Below are positions 47,496 to 56,805 of a DNA stretch of 64,000 nt, one piece after another (positions within the stretch are counted from its first letter, which is position 1; the number at the start of each line of letters is the position of its first letter). This DNA is from Niallia alba (lineage in GTDB: Bacteria > Bacillota > Bacilli > Bacillales > Cytobacillaceae), in NCBI RefSeq assembly GCF_012933555.1, contig NZ_JABBPK010000001.1:5169188-5233187 (forward strand), written 5' to 3'. The notes under the pieces were generated by a model. The model made no database searches. It saw nothing but the letters and a program-made list of their open reading frames with translations, and was not told the DNA's origin. The translations under genes and the position numbers were made by a program.

Positions 47496-48596
47496 TTATA
47501 CGTTGAAACGGAAATGAATAATGTCTCCGTCTCTAACTACATATTCTTTTCCTTCTAAGCGGACTTTCCCAGCTTCCTTAGCAGCAACCATATTTCCACT
47601 CGTTAATAAATCATCATAAGAAACAGTTTCCGCGCGGATAAAGCCTCTTTCGAAATCTGAGTGAATAATCCCTGCACATTGTGGTGCTTTCATTCCCTGT
47701 ACAAATGTCCAGGCACGTACTTCTTGTACACCAGCAGTAAAGTATGTTGCAAGTCCAAGAAGATGGTAAGCAGCACGAATTAGCTGATCTAAACCAGACT
47801 CTTCGATTCCAAGCTCTTGAAGGAACATTTCCTTTTCTTCCCCTTCAAGCTCTGCAATTTCTTCTTCGATTTTTGCACAAATGACAATTACTTCTGCATT
47901 TTCATTTGCAGCAAATTCTTTCACAAGCTTTACATATTCATTATTCGCTGCATCAGCGATTTCATCTTCGCCTACATTTGCAACATACAATACAGGTTTA
48001 ATAGTTAAAAGATGCAGTCCCTTAGCAATTTTCGCCTGTTCATCTGTAAATTCTACTGTTCTAGCAGGTTTTTCCTCTTCAAAAGCAGCTTTTAATAATT
48101 CTAACACTTCTAATTCAGCAACAGCTTCTTTATCTTTTTGCTTCGCCATTTTACCAACTCGGCCAATTCTTTTTTCTACAGATTCTAAATCAGCCAGAAT
48201 CAGCTCTAAATTGATTGTTTCTATATCAGAAATAGGATCTACTTTTCCAGATACATGGGTAATATTATCATCTGCAAAACAACGTACTACTTGGCAAATA
48301 GCATCTACTTCACGAATATGAGATAAGAATTTATTACCAAGACCTTCCCCTTTACTTGCCCCTTTTACAATTCCGGCAATATCTGTAAATTCAAAAGTAG
48401 TAGGTACTGTTTTTTTCGGTTGTACTAATTCTGTTAATTTTGTTAAACGTTGATCTGGTACTTCTACAATTCCGACGTTTGGATCAATCGTACAGAACGG
48501 ATAGTTTGCTGATTCTGCACCAGCTTGTGTAATTGCATTAAATAATGTAGATTTACCAACGTTAGGTAAACCAACTATTCCAGCAGTTAACGCCAT
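47496..48596 (-). CDS. ychF: Redox-regulated ATPase YchF
   Basis: A 366-residue OBG-family P-loop NTPase that prefers ATP. G1 GLPNVGKSTLFN at 8-19, G3 DIAGIVKGASKGEGLGNKFL, a helical insertion at about 140-190 and a C-terminal TGS domain (TSGNMVAAKEAGKVRLEGKE). It binds ribosomes and acts in stress responses. Single gene with its own terminator; called yyaF in B. subtilis. Confidence 0.97.
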   Translation of the reverse strand: MALTAGIVGLPNVGKSTLFNAITQAGAESANYPFCTIDPNVGIVEVPDQRLTKLTELVQPKKTVPTTFEFTDIAGIVKGASKGEGLGNKFLSHIREVDAICQVVRCFADDNITHVSGKVDPISDIETINLELILADLESVEKRIGRVGKMAKQKDKEAVAELEVLELLKAAFEEEKPARTVEFTDEQAKIAKGLHLLTIKPVLYVANVGEDEIADAANNEYVKLVKEFAANENAEVIVICAKIEEEIAELEGEEKEMFLQELGIEESGLDQLIRAAYHLLGLATYFTAGVQEVRAWTFVQGMKAPQCAGIIHSDFERGFIRAETVSYDDLLTSGNMVAAKEAGKVRLEGKEYVVRDGDIIHFRFNV

Positions 48597-48761
48597 TATG
48601 CCACTCCCTTATATAAACTTTCTACTTCTATCGTACAAAATAGAAAGTAATTTCATTATTATTATAAACCTCTAACAATTATAGTTTTAACGAGGGAAAA
48701 AGACAAGTAGTCTTCCTTCTCCTTCCACTTAAAAGAAGCTGAAACATAAGTATTTTCAAAC

Positions 48762-48825
48762 AAATAACCCCGTACGATTATACGTACATGCTAAGAAAAG
48801 TTCGTATAATCGTACGGGGTTTTAT
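48762..48825. terminator. Long perfect hairpin, probable terminator of mscS-yyzM
   Basis: AACCCCGTACGATTATACG and its exact complement are separated by an 18-base loop. The plus-strand reading ends in GGGGTTTTATT, the minus in GGGGTTATTTG. Confidence 0.7.
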
Positions 48826-48865
48826 TCATTTTAAGAAAGAAGGTTTGTGGTGATCACCGCATACT

Positions 48866-48972
48866 GAATACACTTCGCTTTCCAAAGGGGGAGCGCCATG
48901 CCTCCTCGTTCCTGCGGGGTCTTGGGCTTTCTCCTCGCAGCTCCCATAGAAGTCTACGTGTATTCCGTCTGC
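48866..48972. repeat. Interspersed repeat, copy 1
   Basis: About 105 bases bounded by GAATACAC and its complement GTGTATTC. The interior has the words CGCTTTCC, GCCTCCTCG and GCGGGGTCT in the same order as copy 2 at 63709-63825. It is GC-rich against an AT-rich background and has no coding role. Confidence 0.8.
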
Positions 48973-49004
48973 TTTGTATTTCCTACGATAAAGCTTTTTC
49001 CAAT

Positions 49005-49205
49005 CTATTCTTGTTCATGCTTCACTAAAACTTTTTTCATTTTTCTTGAAAACTCTCTTCTTGGAATAAGGACACTGTGCTCGCAACCTTCACACTTAAT
49101 ACGAATGTCCATTCCTAACCGAATTATTTTCCAGCGATTTGTACCGCAAGGATGGGCTTTTTTCATCTCTACTACATCATTTAGACCGAATTCTTTCTGT
49201 TCCAT
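49005..49205 (-). CDS. yyzM: DUF951 family protein (YyzM-like)
   Basis: A 66-residue protein with the DUF951 pattern: VEMKKAHPCGTNRWKIIRLG, then IRIKCEGCEHSVLIPRREF. Three Cys (C and CEGC) suggest zinc binding, and it resembles a small OB-like RNA- or DNA-binding protein. It follows mscS by 18 bases. Function unknown. Confidence 0.88.
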   Translation of the reverse strand: MEQKEFGLNDVVEMKKAHPCGTNRWKIIRLGMDIRIKCEGCEHSVLIPRREFSRKMKKVLVKHEQE

Positions 49206-49223
49206 ATTGCCTCCTTGAAGATA

Positions 49224-50075
49224 TTATTGTGGTTGTGAATACATAACTAATTTGGGAACAGGACTTTCTATTCCATTTTCATCTAAAACATTCTTTATTT
49301 CTTTTCTTAATATCCTTGCAATGGCATGATGCTTCATTGGCAACGTTTCTGCTACTACACGAATAGTTACTTCTGCCGCTTGAATATTTTGGACTCCTAA
49401 CAATTCTGGAACACCGACAATATCCTCGTATTGCTCAGGTAACTTTTCAATCAGTTCCTGTATTACCTTTTCCGCTCGATTTATATCTCCTTGATAGGAA
49501 ATACTGACATCAACAATTGCTTTACTATTATTAATGGAAAAATTAGTTACTTCAATTATGCTTCCGTTTGGAATAATATTTACTTCCCCAGTAAAACCTT
49601 TTATCTTTGTTGTTCTTAAGCCAATTTCCTCTACAACGCCCTCATAGGTACCGATGCGCACTTGGTCACCAACAGAAAATTGATCTTCAAAGATAATAAA
49701 AAATCCAGTAATAATGTCTTTTACAAGACTTTGAGCGCCAAACCCAACAGCAAGACCAACAATTCCCGCTCCAGCTAACAATGCTTTCACATCAATATTA
49801 AAAACAGATAATGCCATCATAATAGCAATAAAATACACCACATAAGTAATGGTATTTTCTAAAAGTTTAATTAATGTTGCTTCTCTTCTTTCCGATACTC
49901 GTAATGCGGAGTGGGTTCTTACTTTAAATATATTTCTTATTGCCGCTTTCCCTATTCTAATGATGATGCCACTAATTAGAAAAATAAGGATAAGCTTTAG
50001 TGCTCCAAATCCAAGATTACTCCACAAATTCTCATTCATGAGATTATCTATACTTTCTTTTATATTCTCATCCAT
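49224..50075 (-). CDS. Mechanosensitive channel MscS family protein
   Basis: A 283-residue channel with three membrane segments (about 20-43, 70-92, 95-120), the pore helix with Gly/Ala pattern LLAGAGIVGLAVGFGAQSLV, and a cytoplasmic beta/alpha-beta cage. It opens under membrane tension to release osmolytes in hypo-osmotic shock. AGAGGTG precedes the ATG. It heads a two-gene unit with yyzM. Confidence 0.93.
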   Translation of the reverse strand: MDENIKESIDNLMNENLWSNLGFGALKLILIFLISGIIIRIGKAAIRNIFKVRTHSALRVSERREATLIKLLENTITYVVYFIAIMMALSVFNIDVKALLAGAGIVGLAVGFGAQSLVKDIITGFFIIFEDQFSVGDQVRIGTYEGVVEEIGLRTTKIKGFTGEVNIIPNGSIIEVTNFSINNSKAIVDVSISYQGDINRAEKVIQELIEKLPEQYEDIVGVPELLGVQNIQAAEVTIRVVAETLPMKHHAIARILRKEIKNVLDENGIESPVPKLVMYSQPQ

Positions 50076-50540
50076 CTAGGCACCTCTAAATTTAAACTTC
50101 TACTAAATTATTTTCTTTTTTTCATCTGTTCATACAAACAAGAAAAGAAATAGTACTCTCCTATTTTTAAGGGAAGAAAAATAATACTAACAATTTTTCT
50201 ATTTTACTCTTCAAGACCCTTTATATTGGGTAAGTTTATTTTAACAGTTTTTCTACATGCTTTGTAGTAGTAAGTTTCCAAAAAGACACAGGACTTTTGC
50301 CCTTATTATGATGACATACACTCTTCTTGTATCGCTCTTTTGTCCCTTATTTTTATGTCCATGTATAGAATTTGCCTCTTTTCCATATACTGAATACTAC
50401 AATAACTATGCTTAAAAACAACTAATGGTTCGATAGATTTCCATCTTAGTTGATAGGCTTAAACAGAATCTAAACAAAACATACTAACTGCTTTCTCCTA
50501 TAGATTTTATCGAATCCTAAATGATGAAGGAGTAGATTCA
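50076..50540. other. Divergent promoter region between mscS and yyaC
   Basis: AT-rich spacer of 465 bases between divergent genes. It must hold both promoters; I see no clear consensus sites and no gene. Confidence 0.5.
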
Positions 50541-51158
50541 ATGACCTTATATTCCAGCCTTTTCGAAAAGAATGAACTTCCCATTAGAGTAGCTCATGAT
50601 GAACAATTAGCAGCATTTAAGATTGCAGATTCATTATCTAAACATTTACCATCCGTTTCAGCTACACAACCAATTGTCTTTATTTGTATTGGAACTGATC
50701 GTTCTACTGGAGATTCATTGGGTCCGCTTATTGGTACATTATTAAGCGAAAAGAATATATCTCCTTTTCATGTTTATGGAACATTAGACGATCCAATTCA
50801 TGCACTTAATTTAGAAGATAAATTAAAGGAAATACATGATATACATCGAAATCCCTATATTATTGGTATCGATGCCTGCCTAGGTAGAATGAAAAGCGTC
50901 GGAGTCATCCAAATTGGAGATGGTCCTGTAAAACCAGGAAGTGGTGTTAAAAAGGAGCTTCCCCCTGTAGGGAATATTCATATTACTGGAATCGTTAATA
51001 TTAGTGGGTTTATGGAATTTTTAGTTCTTCAGAATACTAGATTAAGCCTTGTATTAAACATGGCAAAAATTATTTCAAAGGGTATTTACCATACGAGTCT
51101 TCGTTATATGCATTCCGCAAAATTACAGGAATACCAGGTGAAGGAAGAAACAGTTTAA
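50541..51158 (+). CDS. yyaC: Putative sporulation-linked protease YyaC
   Basis: A 205-residue protein of the DUF1256/YyaC family, related to the spore germination protease fold. Conserved stretches: VFICIGTDRSTGDSLGPLIG near 45-64, GTLDDPIHALNL, and GIDACLG near 113. GAAGGAG precedes the ATG. It is the only plus-strand core gene here and converges with parB on a shared terminator. Its presence supports a spore former. Confidence 0.94.
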   Translation: MTLYSSLFEKNELPIRVAHDEQLAAFKIADSLSKHLPSVSATQPIVFICIGTDRSTGDSLGPLIGTLLSEKNISPFHVYGTLDDPIHALNLEDKLKEIHDIHRNPYIIGIDACLGRMKSVGVIQIGDGPVKPGSGVKKELPPVGNIHITGIVNISGFMEFLVLQNTRLSLVLNMAKIISKGIYHTSLRYMHSAKLQEYQVKEETV

Positions 51159-51169
51159 TATCTTTCCTA

Positions 51170-51239
51170 ATAAAAAATAGCCTAAAAAAGGTGTTGTTCA
51201 CAAATATTTTTGTAAACTTCCCTTTCGTAGGCTATTTTT
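51170..51239. terminator. Bidirectional terminator between yyaC and parB
   Basis: AAAATAGCCTA and TAGGCTATTTT arms with a long loop that has its own short pairing; T tracts on both sides. Confidence 0.8.
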
Positions 51240-52096
51240 CAATCTTCATTTTCTATTTCAAACAATTGAAGGATTCTTGATAAATCTTCCTCTGAGAAAA
51301 ATTCGATTTCGATTTTCCCCTTGTTTTTCTTTTGCTTAATATGAACAGTAGTTCCAAATCTCTCACGAAGAAAAGACTCCTGCTCTTTAAGAAAAACATT
51401 TTTCACGGGTGGTTTTTCTTTCTGTGTTTCACGTGAAACATTCTCATTTAAGTGCTGGATTAATTGTTCAAGCTGGCGTACATTTAATCCATCTTTTATA
51501 ATTTTGTCCACAATCGCTGGAAGTTTATCTTTATTTTTCAATCCTAATAAAGCTCTTCCATGTCCCATTGATATTTTACCGTCAGAAATATAGTTTTGCA
51601 CAGCCTTTGGAAGAGATAATAATCGAACATGGTTAGCAATATGGGGTCTACTTTTCCCTAATCGTTTTGCTAGTTCCTCTTGTGTAAGCTTCAATTTCTT
51701 CATTAGGGTTTGATAAGCATGCCCTTCTTCAATAGGTGATAAATCTTCTCTTTGAAGGTTTTCGAGTACTGCTAATTCCATCATTTGCTGTTCTGATAAT
51801 TGGCGTACAACTGCTGGAACTGTTTCTAGCTTAGCTTCTTTCGCTGCACGATATCTACGTTCCCCTACTACTATCTCATAGCCTTTAATACTTTTTCGCA
51901 CAATGATTGGTTGAAGAATGCCATGTTCGATGATAGAAAGCTTCAATTCTTCAATTGCTTCCTCATCAAAAAATTTTCTAGGCTGATAAGGGTTTGGTCG
52001 CAATTCACTTAGGCTTATTTCTTGAACATTTTCTTCCTTCTCTGCATCCATTTTAGGAAAGAAGGCATCTAATCCTTTTCCAAGTCCTTTAGCCAC
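51239..52096 (-). CDS. parB: Chromosome partition protein ParB (Spo0J)
   Basis: A 285-residue CTP-dependent DNA clamp. ParB-N domain (SELRPNPYQPRKFFDEEAIE, GERRYRAAK), central HTH (LTQEELAKRLGKSRPHIANH) binding parS, and a C-terminal dimerisation domain. The start is the GTG at 52096 with GGAAG upstream, giving MAKGLGKGLDAFF; it overlaps the parA stop. It contains a parS site at 51425, as the B. subtilis gene does. It also counteracts Soj in sporulation control. Confidence 0.97.
   Translation of the reverse strand: MAKGLGKGLDAFFPKMDAEKEENVQEISLSELRPNPYQPRKFFDEEAIEELKLSIIEHGILQPIIVRKSIKGYEIVVGERRYRAAKEAKLETVPAVVRQLSEQQMMELAVLENLQREDLSPIEEGHAYQTLMKKLKLTQEELAKRLGKSRPHIANHVRLLSLPKAVQNYISDGKISMGHGRALLGLKNKDKLPAIVDKIIKDGLNVRQLEQLIQHLNENVSRETQKEKPPVKNVFLKEQESFLRERFGTTVHIKQKKNKGKIEIEFFSEEDLSRILQLFEIENED
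51425..51440. promoter_or_regulatory. parS site inside parB
   Basis: Perfect TGTTTCACGTGAAACA. The position within spo0J is conserved with B. subtilis. Confidence 0.96.
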
Positions 52097-52850
52097 TAGT
52101 AACCACTTCCTTCGCAAGGTCCAAATAAACTTCGGCACCACGTGATTTTGGATCATAAATAATTATTGGTTCGCCATGACTCGGTGCTTCTGATAAGCGA
52201 ATATTTCTAGGGATAATTGTTTTATATACTTTATCTTGGAAATACTTTTTAACTTCTTCAATAACTTGCAGACCTAGGTTAGTTCTAGCATCTAGCATTG
52301 TTAGCAATACACCTTCAATTGCTAAATCATGATTTAAATGCTTTTGGACAAGTCGAACAGTATTTAATAACTGACTTAATCCTTCTAAAGCGTAATATTC
52401 ACATTGAACTGGAATCAATACTGCATCTGATGCTGTTAATGCGTTAATCGTTAATAATCCTAAAGAAGGTGGACAATCTATTAAAACATAGTCATAGTTT
52501 TGTTTGACTTCATCTAATGCCCTTTTCAATCTCACTTCTCTGGAAATAGTAGAAACAAGTTCTATTTCTGCTCCAGCTAACTGAATCGTTGCAGGAATAA
52601 CATCCAAATTCTCAACATTTGTCTGTTTTATCACCATACTTGCTTCAAGATCATCGACTAACACATCATAGATACAATGATCAACATCAGCTTTTTCAAT
52701 ACCTACACCACTAGTAGCATTTCCTTGTGGATCAATATCTACTAATAGCACACTTTTTCCGATATATGCTAAACAAGAGCCAAGATTGACTGATGTAGTT
52801 GTTTTTCCAACTCCACCTTTTTGGTTAGCAACAGTAATAATTTTACCCAT
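52089..52850 (-). CDS. parA: Chromosome partition ATPase ParA (Soj)
   Basis: A 253-residue deviant-Walker ATPase with KGGVGKTTTSVNL near residue 10 (signature Lys10) and DIDPQGNAT. It binds DNA as an ATP dimer, works with ParB in origin segregation and regulates DnaA. The ATG at 52850 (AGGTGA upstream) is chosen over one eight codons earlier. Called soj in B. subtilis. In this genome an IS element separates it from noc. Confidence 0.97.
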   Translation of the reverse strand: MGKIITVANQKGGVGKTTTSVNLGSCLAYIGKSVLLVDIDPQGNATSGVGIEKADVDHCIYDVLVDDLEASMVIKQTNVENLDVIPATIQLAGAEIELVSTISREVRLKRALDEVKQNYDYVLIDCPPSLGLLTINALTASDAVLIPVQCEYYALEGLSQLLNTVRLVQKHLNHDLAIEGVLLTMLDARTNLGLQVIEEVKKYFQDKVYKTIIPRNIRLSEAPSHGEPIIIYDPKSRGAEVYLDLAKEVVTSG

Positions 52851-53292
52851 GATGTCACCTACCTTTAATTCCATACTAGCTACGAAATATACATCGACGC
52901 AAGATGGCTACTTAATATAAAATAATTGAACCGTTTATAGCAAGCTATAAAACAATTTATTAGTAAAAACATGAATAGACTACAACATGGTCAGTTCCCT
53001 ACCTATTGTAATCACGTATATTATTTTATCATGAAACCTTCGAAATATCGTTATTTTTTCTTTTAATCTAGATTACTAATGGAAAATAAAATGAATATAT
53101 AGTATAAAAGAAGTTAAAAAAGCCTATCATTTCAAGCATTTTATAGAGAATTTTTATACTTGATTTTTTTAGGAAATAATCATACTAATCAGCAATGAGG
53201 TTTATAAATTATCCTTGTGGTTATCCATTGAGGAATAGAATTGTAATAAAAAAGTGAGAATCAGCTAAACGGCTATTATCCTCACAACAAAA

Positions 53293-53360
53293 AATATGCT
53301 CTGTTAAATATAATAATTCTACTAAAAAATTTGTTAAACTAGTGGGATTTAACAGAGCCC
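53293..53360 (-). terminator. Probable original terminator of noc, cut off by the IS
   Basis: GCTCTGTTAAAT and ATTTAACAGAGC arms, with ATATTTTTTG after them on the minus strand. It lies just beyond the IS element; before insertion it would have stood about 45 bases after the noc stop. A second hairpin (GTGAG/CTCAC) is at 53257-53287. Confidence 0.65.
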
Positions 53361-53383
53361 TACATCTATGATAATTATTTTAT

Positions 53384-54806
53384 ATATAAATACACTAGTG
53401 TTGCATTAATTTAAATTCACTATTAAAAATACTCAAAATGTTCAATATTATTATTTTGCGCAAAGAAAAAGTCCTTTATAATGGATTAGTCAGGTGGTAA
53501 CCCGTCCAAATCCACTAAAAAAGGACCATCACATGGACAAGATTACACGAAAAACTTCATTTGGACAATGGTTTTCACCTATAAATCTTCAATTATTTGA
53601 AGAAAACGTGAAAACGATGAAATTAGATTACTATACGAAAAAATTAACGACAGAGTCATTTCTAAAATTACTACTTTTTGCGCAGCTACAAGAAATTGAA
53701 AGTCTGCATGCGCTGGGTGATTGTCTTTTCGATGACCAGCTTCAAAAAGGGATAGACCTTGATTCTATTAGTATTTCTCAGTTGTCACGGCGGTTAAACG
53801 GCATAAACCCTGATCTATTTCAAAGGCTTTTCCTTGATTTAGTGTCACAAATTCATGCCAAAACGCATTACACGAAACTCGTGATGCCGTTAAAAATCAT
53901 TGATTCAAGCACATTGCCACTTAATTTGACCAATCATAAATGGGCTAAATTCCGCAAAACAAAAGCAGGTGTAAAGTTACATTTGCGCCTTGTGTTTATG
54001 GAAAAGGGTATATCCTATCCTGAAAAGGCCGTTATGACAACGGCAAAAGAACATGACCGTGGTCAGCTTGAAATCATGGTGGATGACAAGGAATGCATGT
54101 ATGTGTTTGACCGTGGTTATCTAGACTACGAGCGCTTTGATCGCATGACTGATGATGGCTACTTCTTTCTTTCACGGCTACGCAAAAATGCAGTCATACG
54201 GAACGTTTACGATTTTAAGCTACCCAAGGATACAGCTGTTTTATCAGACCAAATGGTGTTGATAGGTACGACTCAAAACCGTGCTGAAAATTACTTTCGG
54301 CTTCTAAAAGTGATGGACTCAAAAGGAAATGAACTTCATTTAATTACAAATCGTTTTGATTTAAGCGCCGAAGAAATTTCAGAAATGTATAAATCACGGT
54401 GGGCAATTGAGCTGTTTTTTAAATGGATCAAACAACATCTCAGCATCAAAAAGTTCTACGGTCAAAGCGAATGGGCGATTCAAAATCAAGTATTTATCGC
54501 ACTAATTGTTTTTTGCCTACATGTTCTCGTGCAAATCGAGACCAGAAGCAAGCGAAAAACCTTACAGATTAGCCGTTATCTAAGGGCTGCATTGTGGAAA
54601 CCAGCGAATGTTTGGCTTCGAAAGATTGAAGGAAAAGCCATCCCTTAAATATGCAAATTGTCGTCGTTGCAAAAGTCTAATTGTAAATAAATTTCCAAAT
54701 GGATGGGGCCACCTTTGATTGGGTATTTACTTTTTTGCCTCTAAACAGGGAAGGTGAGTAAACTGAAAATTATGACACTATTTATGCAACACTAGTGATA
54801 TAAATA
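53384..54806 (+). mobile_element. Complete IS4-family insertion sequence (IS4Bsu1-like) with target duplication
   Basis: The element spans 53393-54797 (1405 bases). Terminal inverted repeats read CACTAGTGTTGCAT(T/A)AAT inward from each end, 17 of 18 matching. Perfect 9-base direct repeats ATATAAATA flank it at 53384-53392 and 54798-54806, showing a recent, intact transposition. It carries one transposase gene. I recall a B. subtilis IS4-family element of about this size. Confidence 0.95.
53533..54648 (+). CDS. IS4-family transposase
   Basis: A 371-residue DDE transposase. First Asp in LKIIDSSTLPL, second in YVFDRGYLDYERFD, and the IS4 signature Y-2-R-3-E-6-K in YKSRWAIELFFKWIK near 301-315. 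The frame is intact. The start MDKITRK follows AAAGGA; an upstream in-frame GTG-type extension is less likely. It probably catalyses cut-and-paste movement. Confidence 0.95.
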   Translation: MDKITRKTSFGQWFSPINLQLFEENVKTMKLDYYTKKLTTESFLKLLLFAQLQEIESLHALGDCLFDDQLQKGIDLDSISISQLSRRLNGINPDLFQRLFLDLVSQIHAKTHYTKLVMPLKIIDSSTLPLNLTNHKWAKFRKTKAGVKLHLRLVFMEKGISYPEKAVMTTAKEHDRGQLEIMVDDKECMYVFDRGYLDYERFDRMTDDGYFFLSRLRKNAVIRNVYDFKLPKDTAVLSDQMVLIGTTQNRAENYFRLLKVMDSKGNELHLITNRFDLSAEEISEMYKSRWAIELFFKWIKQHLSIKKFYGQSEWAIQNQVFIALIVFCLHVLVQIETRSKRKTLQISRYLRAALWKPANVWLRKIEGKAIP

Positions 54807-54813
54807 TTAAGTA

Positions 54814-55704
54814 TTATTTCTTTTTTGGAATTTTAATTGTAAATTGATAAAAATCTTCAAACTCTTCTTCCTCGGCATTTAAATTAATTCCGCTGTCAGA
54901 AACCATATTTAGTGATTGGCGGATGGTATTTACTGCTATCCGCATATCTTTACTAAAAGCCTTTCTTTTTGGCTTTGGTTTCTCCTTAGTTTGTTCAAGC
55001 ATTTTTACTACACGCTCTTCTGTTTGCTTTACGTTTAAGCTCTTTTCAATAATTTCTTGTAATAGTTGGATTTGCTTTTCCCTTTCCTTCAAAGGAATCA
55101 TGGAACGAGCATGACGCTCAGATATCTCTTTATTTAATAAGGCTTCTTGAATTTCTTCTGGCAATTTAAGAAGTCTTAATTTATTTGCAACAGTTGACTG
55201 CCCTTTACCTAATCTTTGAGCAAGGGCCTCTTGGGTAAGATTGTGCAATTCTAATAATTTTCCATATGCAATTGCTTCTTCAATTGGAGAAAGCTCTTCT
55301 CTTTGGAGATTCTCAATAAGTGCAACAGACGCAGTTTCTGTATCACTCATATTTTTAATGATAGCTGGTGCTTCTTCCCAACCAAGTTTTTTCATTGCTC
55401 TCCATCTTCGTTCTCCAGCAATGATTTCAAATTTATCATACTCGTATTCTCTTAGTACAATCGGTTGAATAATACCATGTGTATGGATCGTACGAGCTAA
55501 TTCTTCAATTTTTTCATCATCAAATACCGTTCTTGGTTGAAAACGGTTAGGAACAATCTGATTAATTGGGATTCTTCTAACTTCTTCATTGCTTCCCATA
55601 TTCTCGATCTCCTCTTGAGCAGCATCTGCACTTATTTGACTAGCATCTTCTATTTGATCTCCTTTTTCGCCAAGTCCAAAAAATCGTGAGAAAGAAGGCT
55701 TCAT
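54814..55704 (-). CDS. noc: Nucleoid occlusion protein Noc
   Basis: A 296-residue ParB paralogue that binds NBS sites and prevents division over the nucleoid. ParB-N domain ([30 protein letters not shown]), HTH ([20 protein letters not shown]) and a short amphipathic N-terminus ([12 protein letters not shown]) for membrane binding. The ATG at 55704 is preferred (AAAGGTGG upstream) to a GTG one codon earlier. An IS element lies 16 bases beyond its stop. Confidence 0.95.
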   Translation of the reverse strand: MKPSFSRFFGLGEKGDQIEDASQISADAAQEEIENMGSNEEVRRIPINQIVPNRFQPRTVFDDEKIEELARTIHTHGIIQPIVLREYEYDKFEIIAGERRWRAMKKLGWEEAPAIIKNMSDTETASVALIENLQREELSPIEEAIAYGKLLELHNLTQEALAQRLGKGQSTVANKLRLLKLPEEIQEALLNKEISERHARSMIPLKEREKQIQLLQEIIEKSLNVKQTEERVVKMLEQTKEKPKPKRKAFSKDMRIAVNTIRQSLNMVSDSGINLNAEEEEFEDFYQFTIKIPKKK

Positions 55705-55935
55705 CACCCTGCACCACCTTTACAAAACTCCCTATTAATTATTCTCTATATGAAACATTAATCCCTGCAAAGAATCTGACTTATAGAAAGAAACTTCTCG
55801 AAATTTCATAGAATATGACAATTTATAGGTATATTATATAGTAGATATGATATTTGATATAGTCTTAATTCTATGAATGATTATATCATTCTCTTTTTCT
55901 TTAAATAATTATTTTTCTTTCCATCAAACTAGTGG

Positions 55936-55975
55936 ATGCCAGCCCTTTCATTCGAATACTACATCTGAAAGGGCT
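55936..55975. other. Strong hairpin between rsmG and noc
   Basis: GCCAGCCCTTTCA and TGAAAGGGCTGGC arms pair perfectly over 13 bases with a 15-base loop, but no T-run follows on either strand. It could be a terminator of another type or an RNA-processing structure. The remainder of 55705-56061 holds no gene. Confidence 0.6.
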
Positions 55976-56061
55976 GGCAGAAAAAATCTTCAAAAGAAAT
56001 GAAATAGCTGTTAAAAATAAAATATCAGAAAATAATCTCTCCAGATTGCCCCTGTTTTCTC

Positions 56062-56781
56062 TTATTCAATAGGCTCCTTATTAGGAGTGCCTGGTTTTCT
56101 AGGATATTTTTTAGGTGTTGGCTTTTCTTTTGCTATTATGATGATATTTCTTTCACTTTCTTCAATAGGCAACAAAAAAGAGTGCATGTTATTAACTTTT
56201 CCACCTAAAACCGTTACAGCCTTTTTTCCGGCCTCTATTTCTTCTTTGGCACTTGCTGCTTTCATTGCAACAAAAGTACCCCCAACCTTTACTAATGGTA
56301 GACAAAGTTCACTTAAAACAGAGAGCCGTGCTACAGCTCGTGCAGTAACAATATCAAAGGATTCACGATATTCTTTATTTTGGCCAAATGTTTCTGCTCG
56401 ATCATGAATAAAGTTAACCTCTTTTAACTCTAATACAGACGCTAGATGCTCAAGAAAATGAATTCTTTTATTCAAAGAGTCGACAATCGTTACCTTTAAA
56501 TCGGGAAAAGCAATTTTTAAAGGGATGCTCGGAAAACCTGCTCCTGCACCTACATCACATAGATGGGCAGCACTTTGGAATTCCTTATAATAAAATCCAG
56601 CAGTAATAGAATCATAAAAATGCTTCAAATAAACTTCTGATTTTTCTGTAATGGCTGTTAAATTCATCTTTTCATTCCACTCTACTAATATCTCATAGTA
56701 AAGCTCAAACTGTTTTATTTGCTTATCTGATAAAGTAATTCCCTTATCAGCAAGCATTTGAATAAATTCTTCTGTATTCAT
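56062..56781 (-). CDS. rsmG: 16S rRNA (guanine-527 N7)-methyltransferase RsmG
   Basis: A 239-residue SAM-dependent methyltransferase acting on 16S rRNA. SAM motif [19 protein letters not shown] near 74, followed by [15 protein letters not shown] basic tail follows ([16 protein letters not shown]). Also called gidB. It follows mnmG by 24 bases in the usual mnmE-mnmG-rsmG unit. Confidence 0.97.
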   Translation of the reverse strand: MNTEEFIQMLADKGITLSDKQIKQFELYYEILVEWNEKMNLTAITEKSEVYLKHFYDSITAGFYYKEFQSAAHLCDVGAGAGFPSIPLKIAFPDLKVTIVDSLNKRIHFLEHLASVLELKEVNFIHDRAETFGQNKEYRESFDIVTARAVARLSVLSELCLPLVKVGGTFVAMKAASAKEEIEAGKKAVTVLGGKVNNMHSFLLPIEESERNIIIIAKEKPTPKKYPRKPGTPNKEPIE

Positions 56782-56805
56782 GTATGAACCCTTTCTACCT
56801 AGAGA

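Noticed and set aside
48898..49218. A 106-residue plus-strand frame over copy 1 of the repeat and yyzM
   Set aside because: It is antisense to the clear DUF951 gene and starts inside the repeat.
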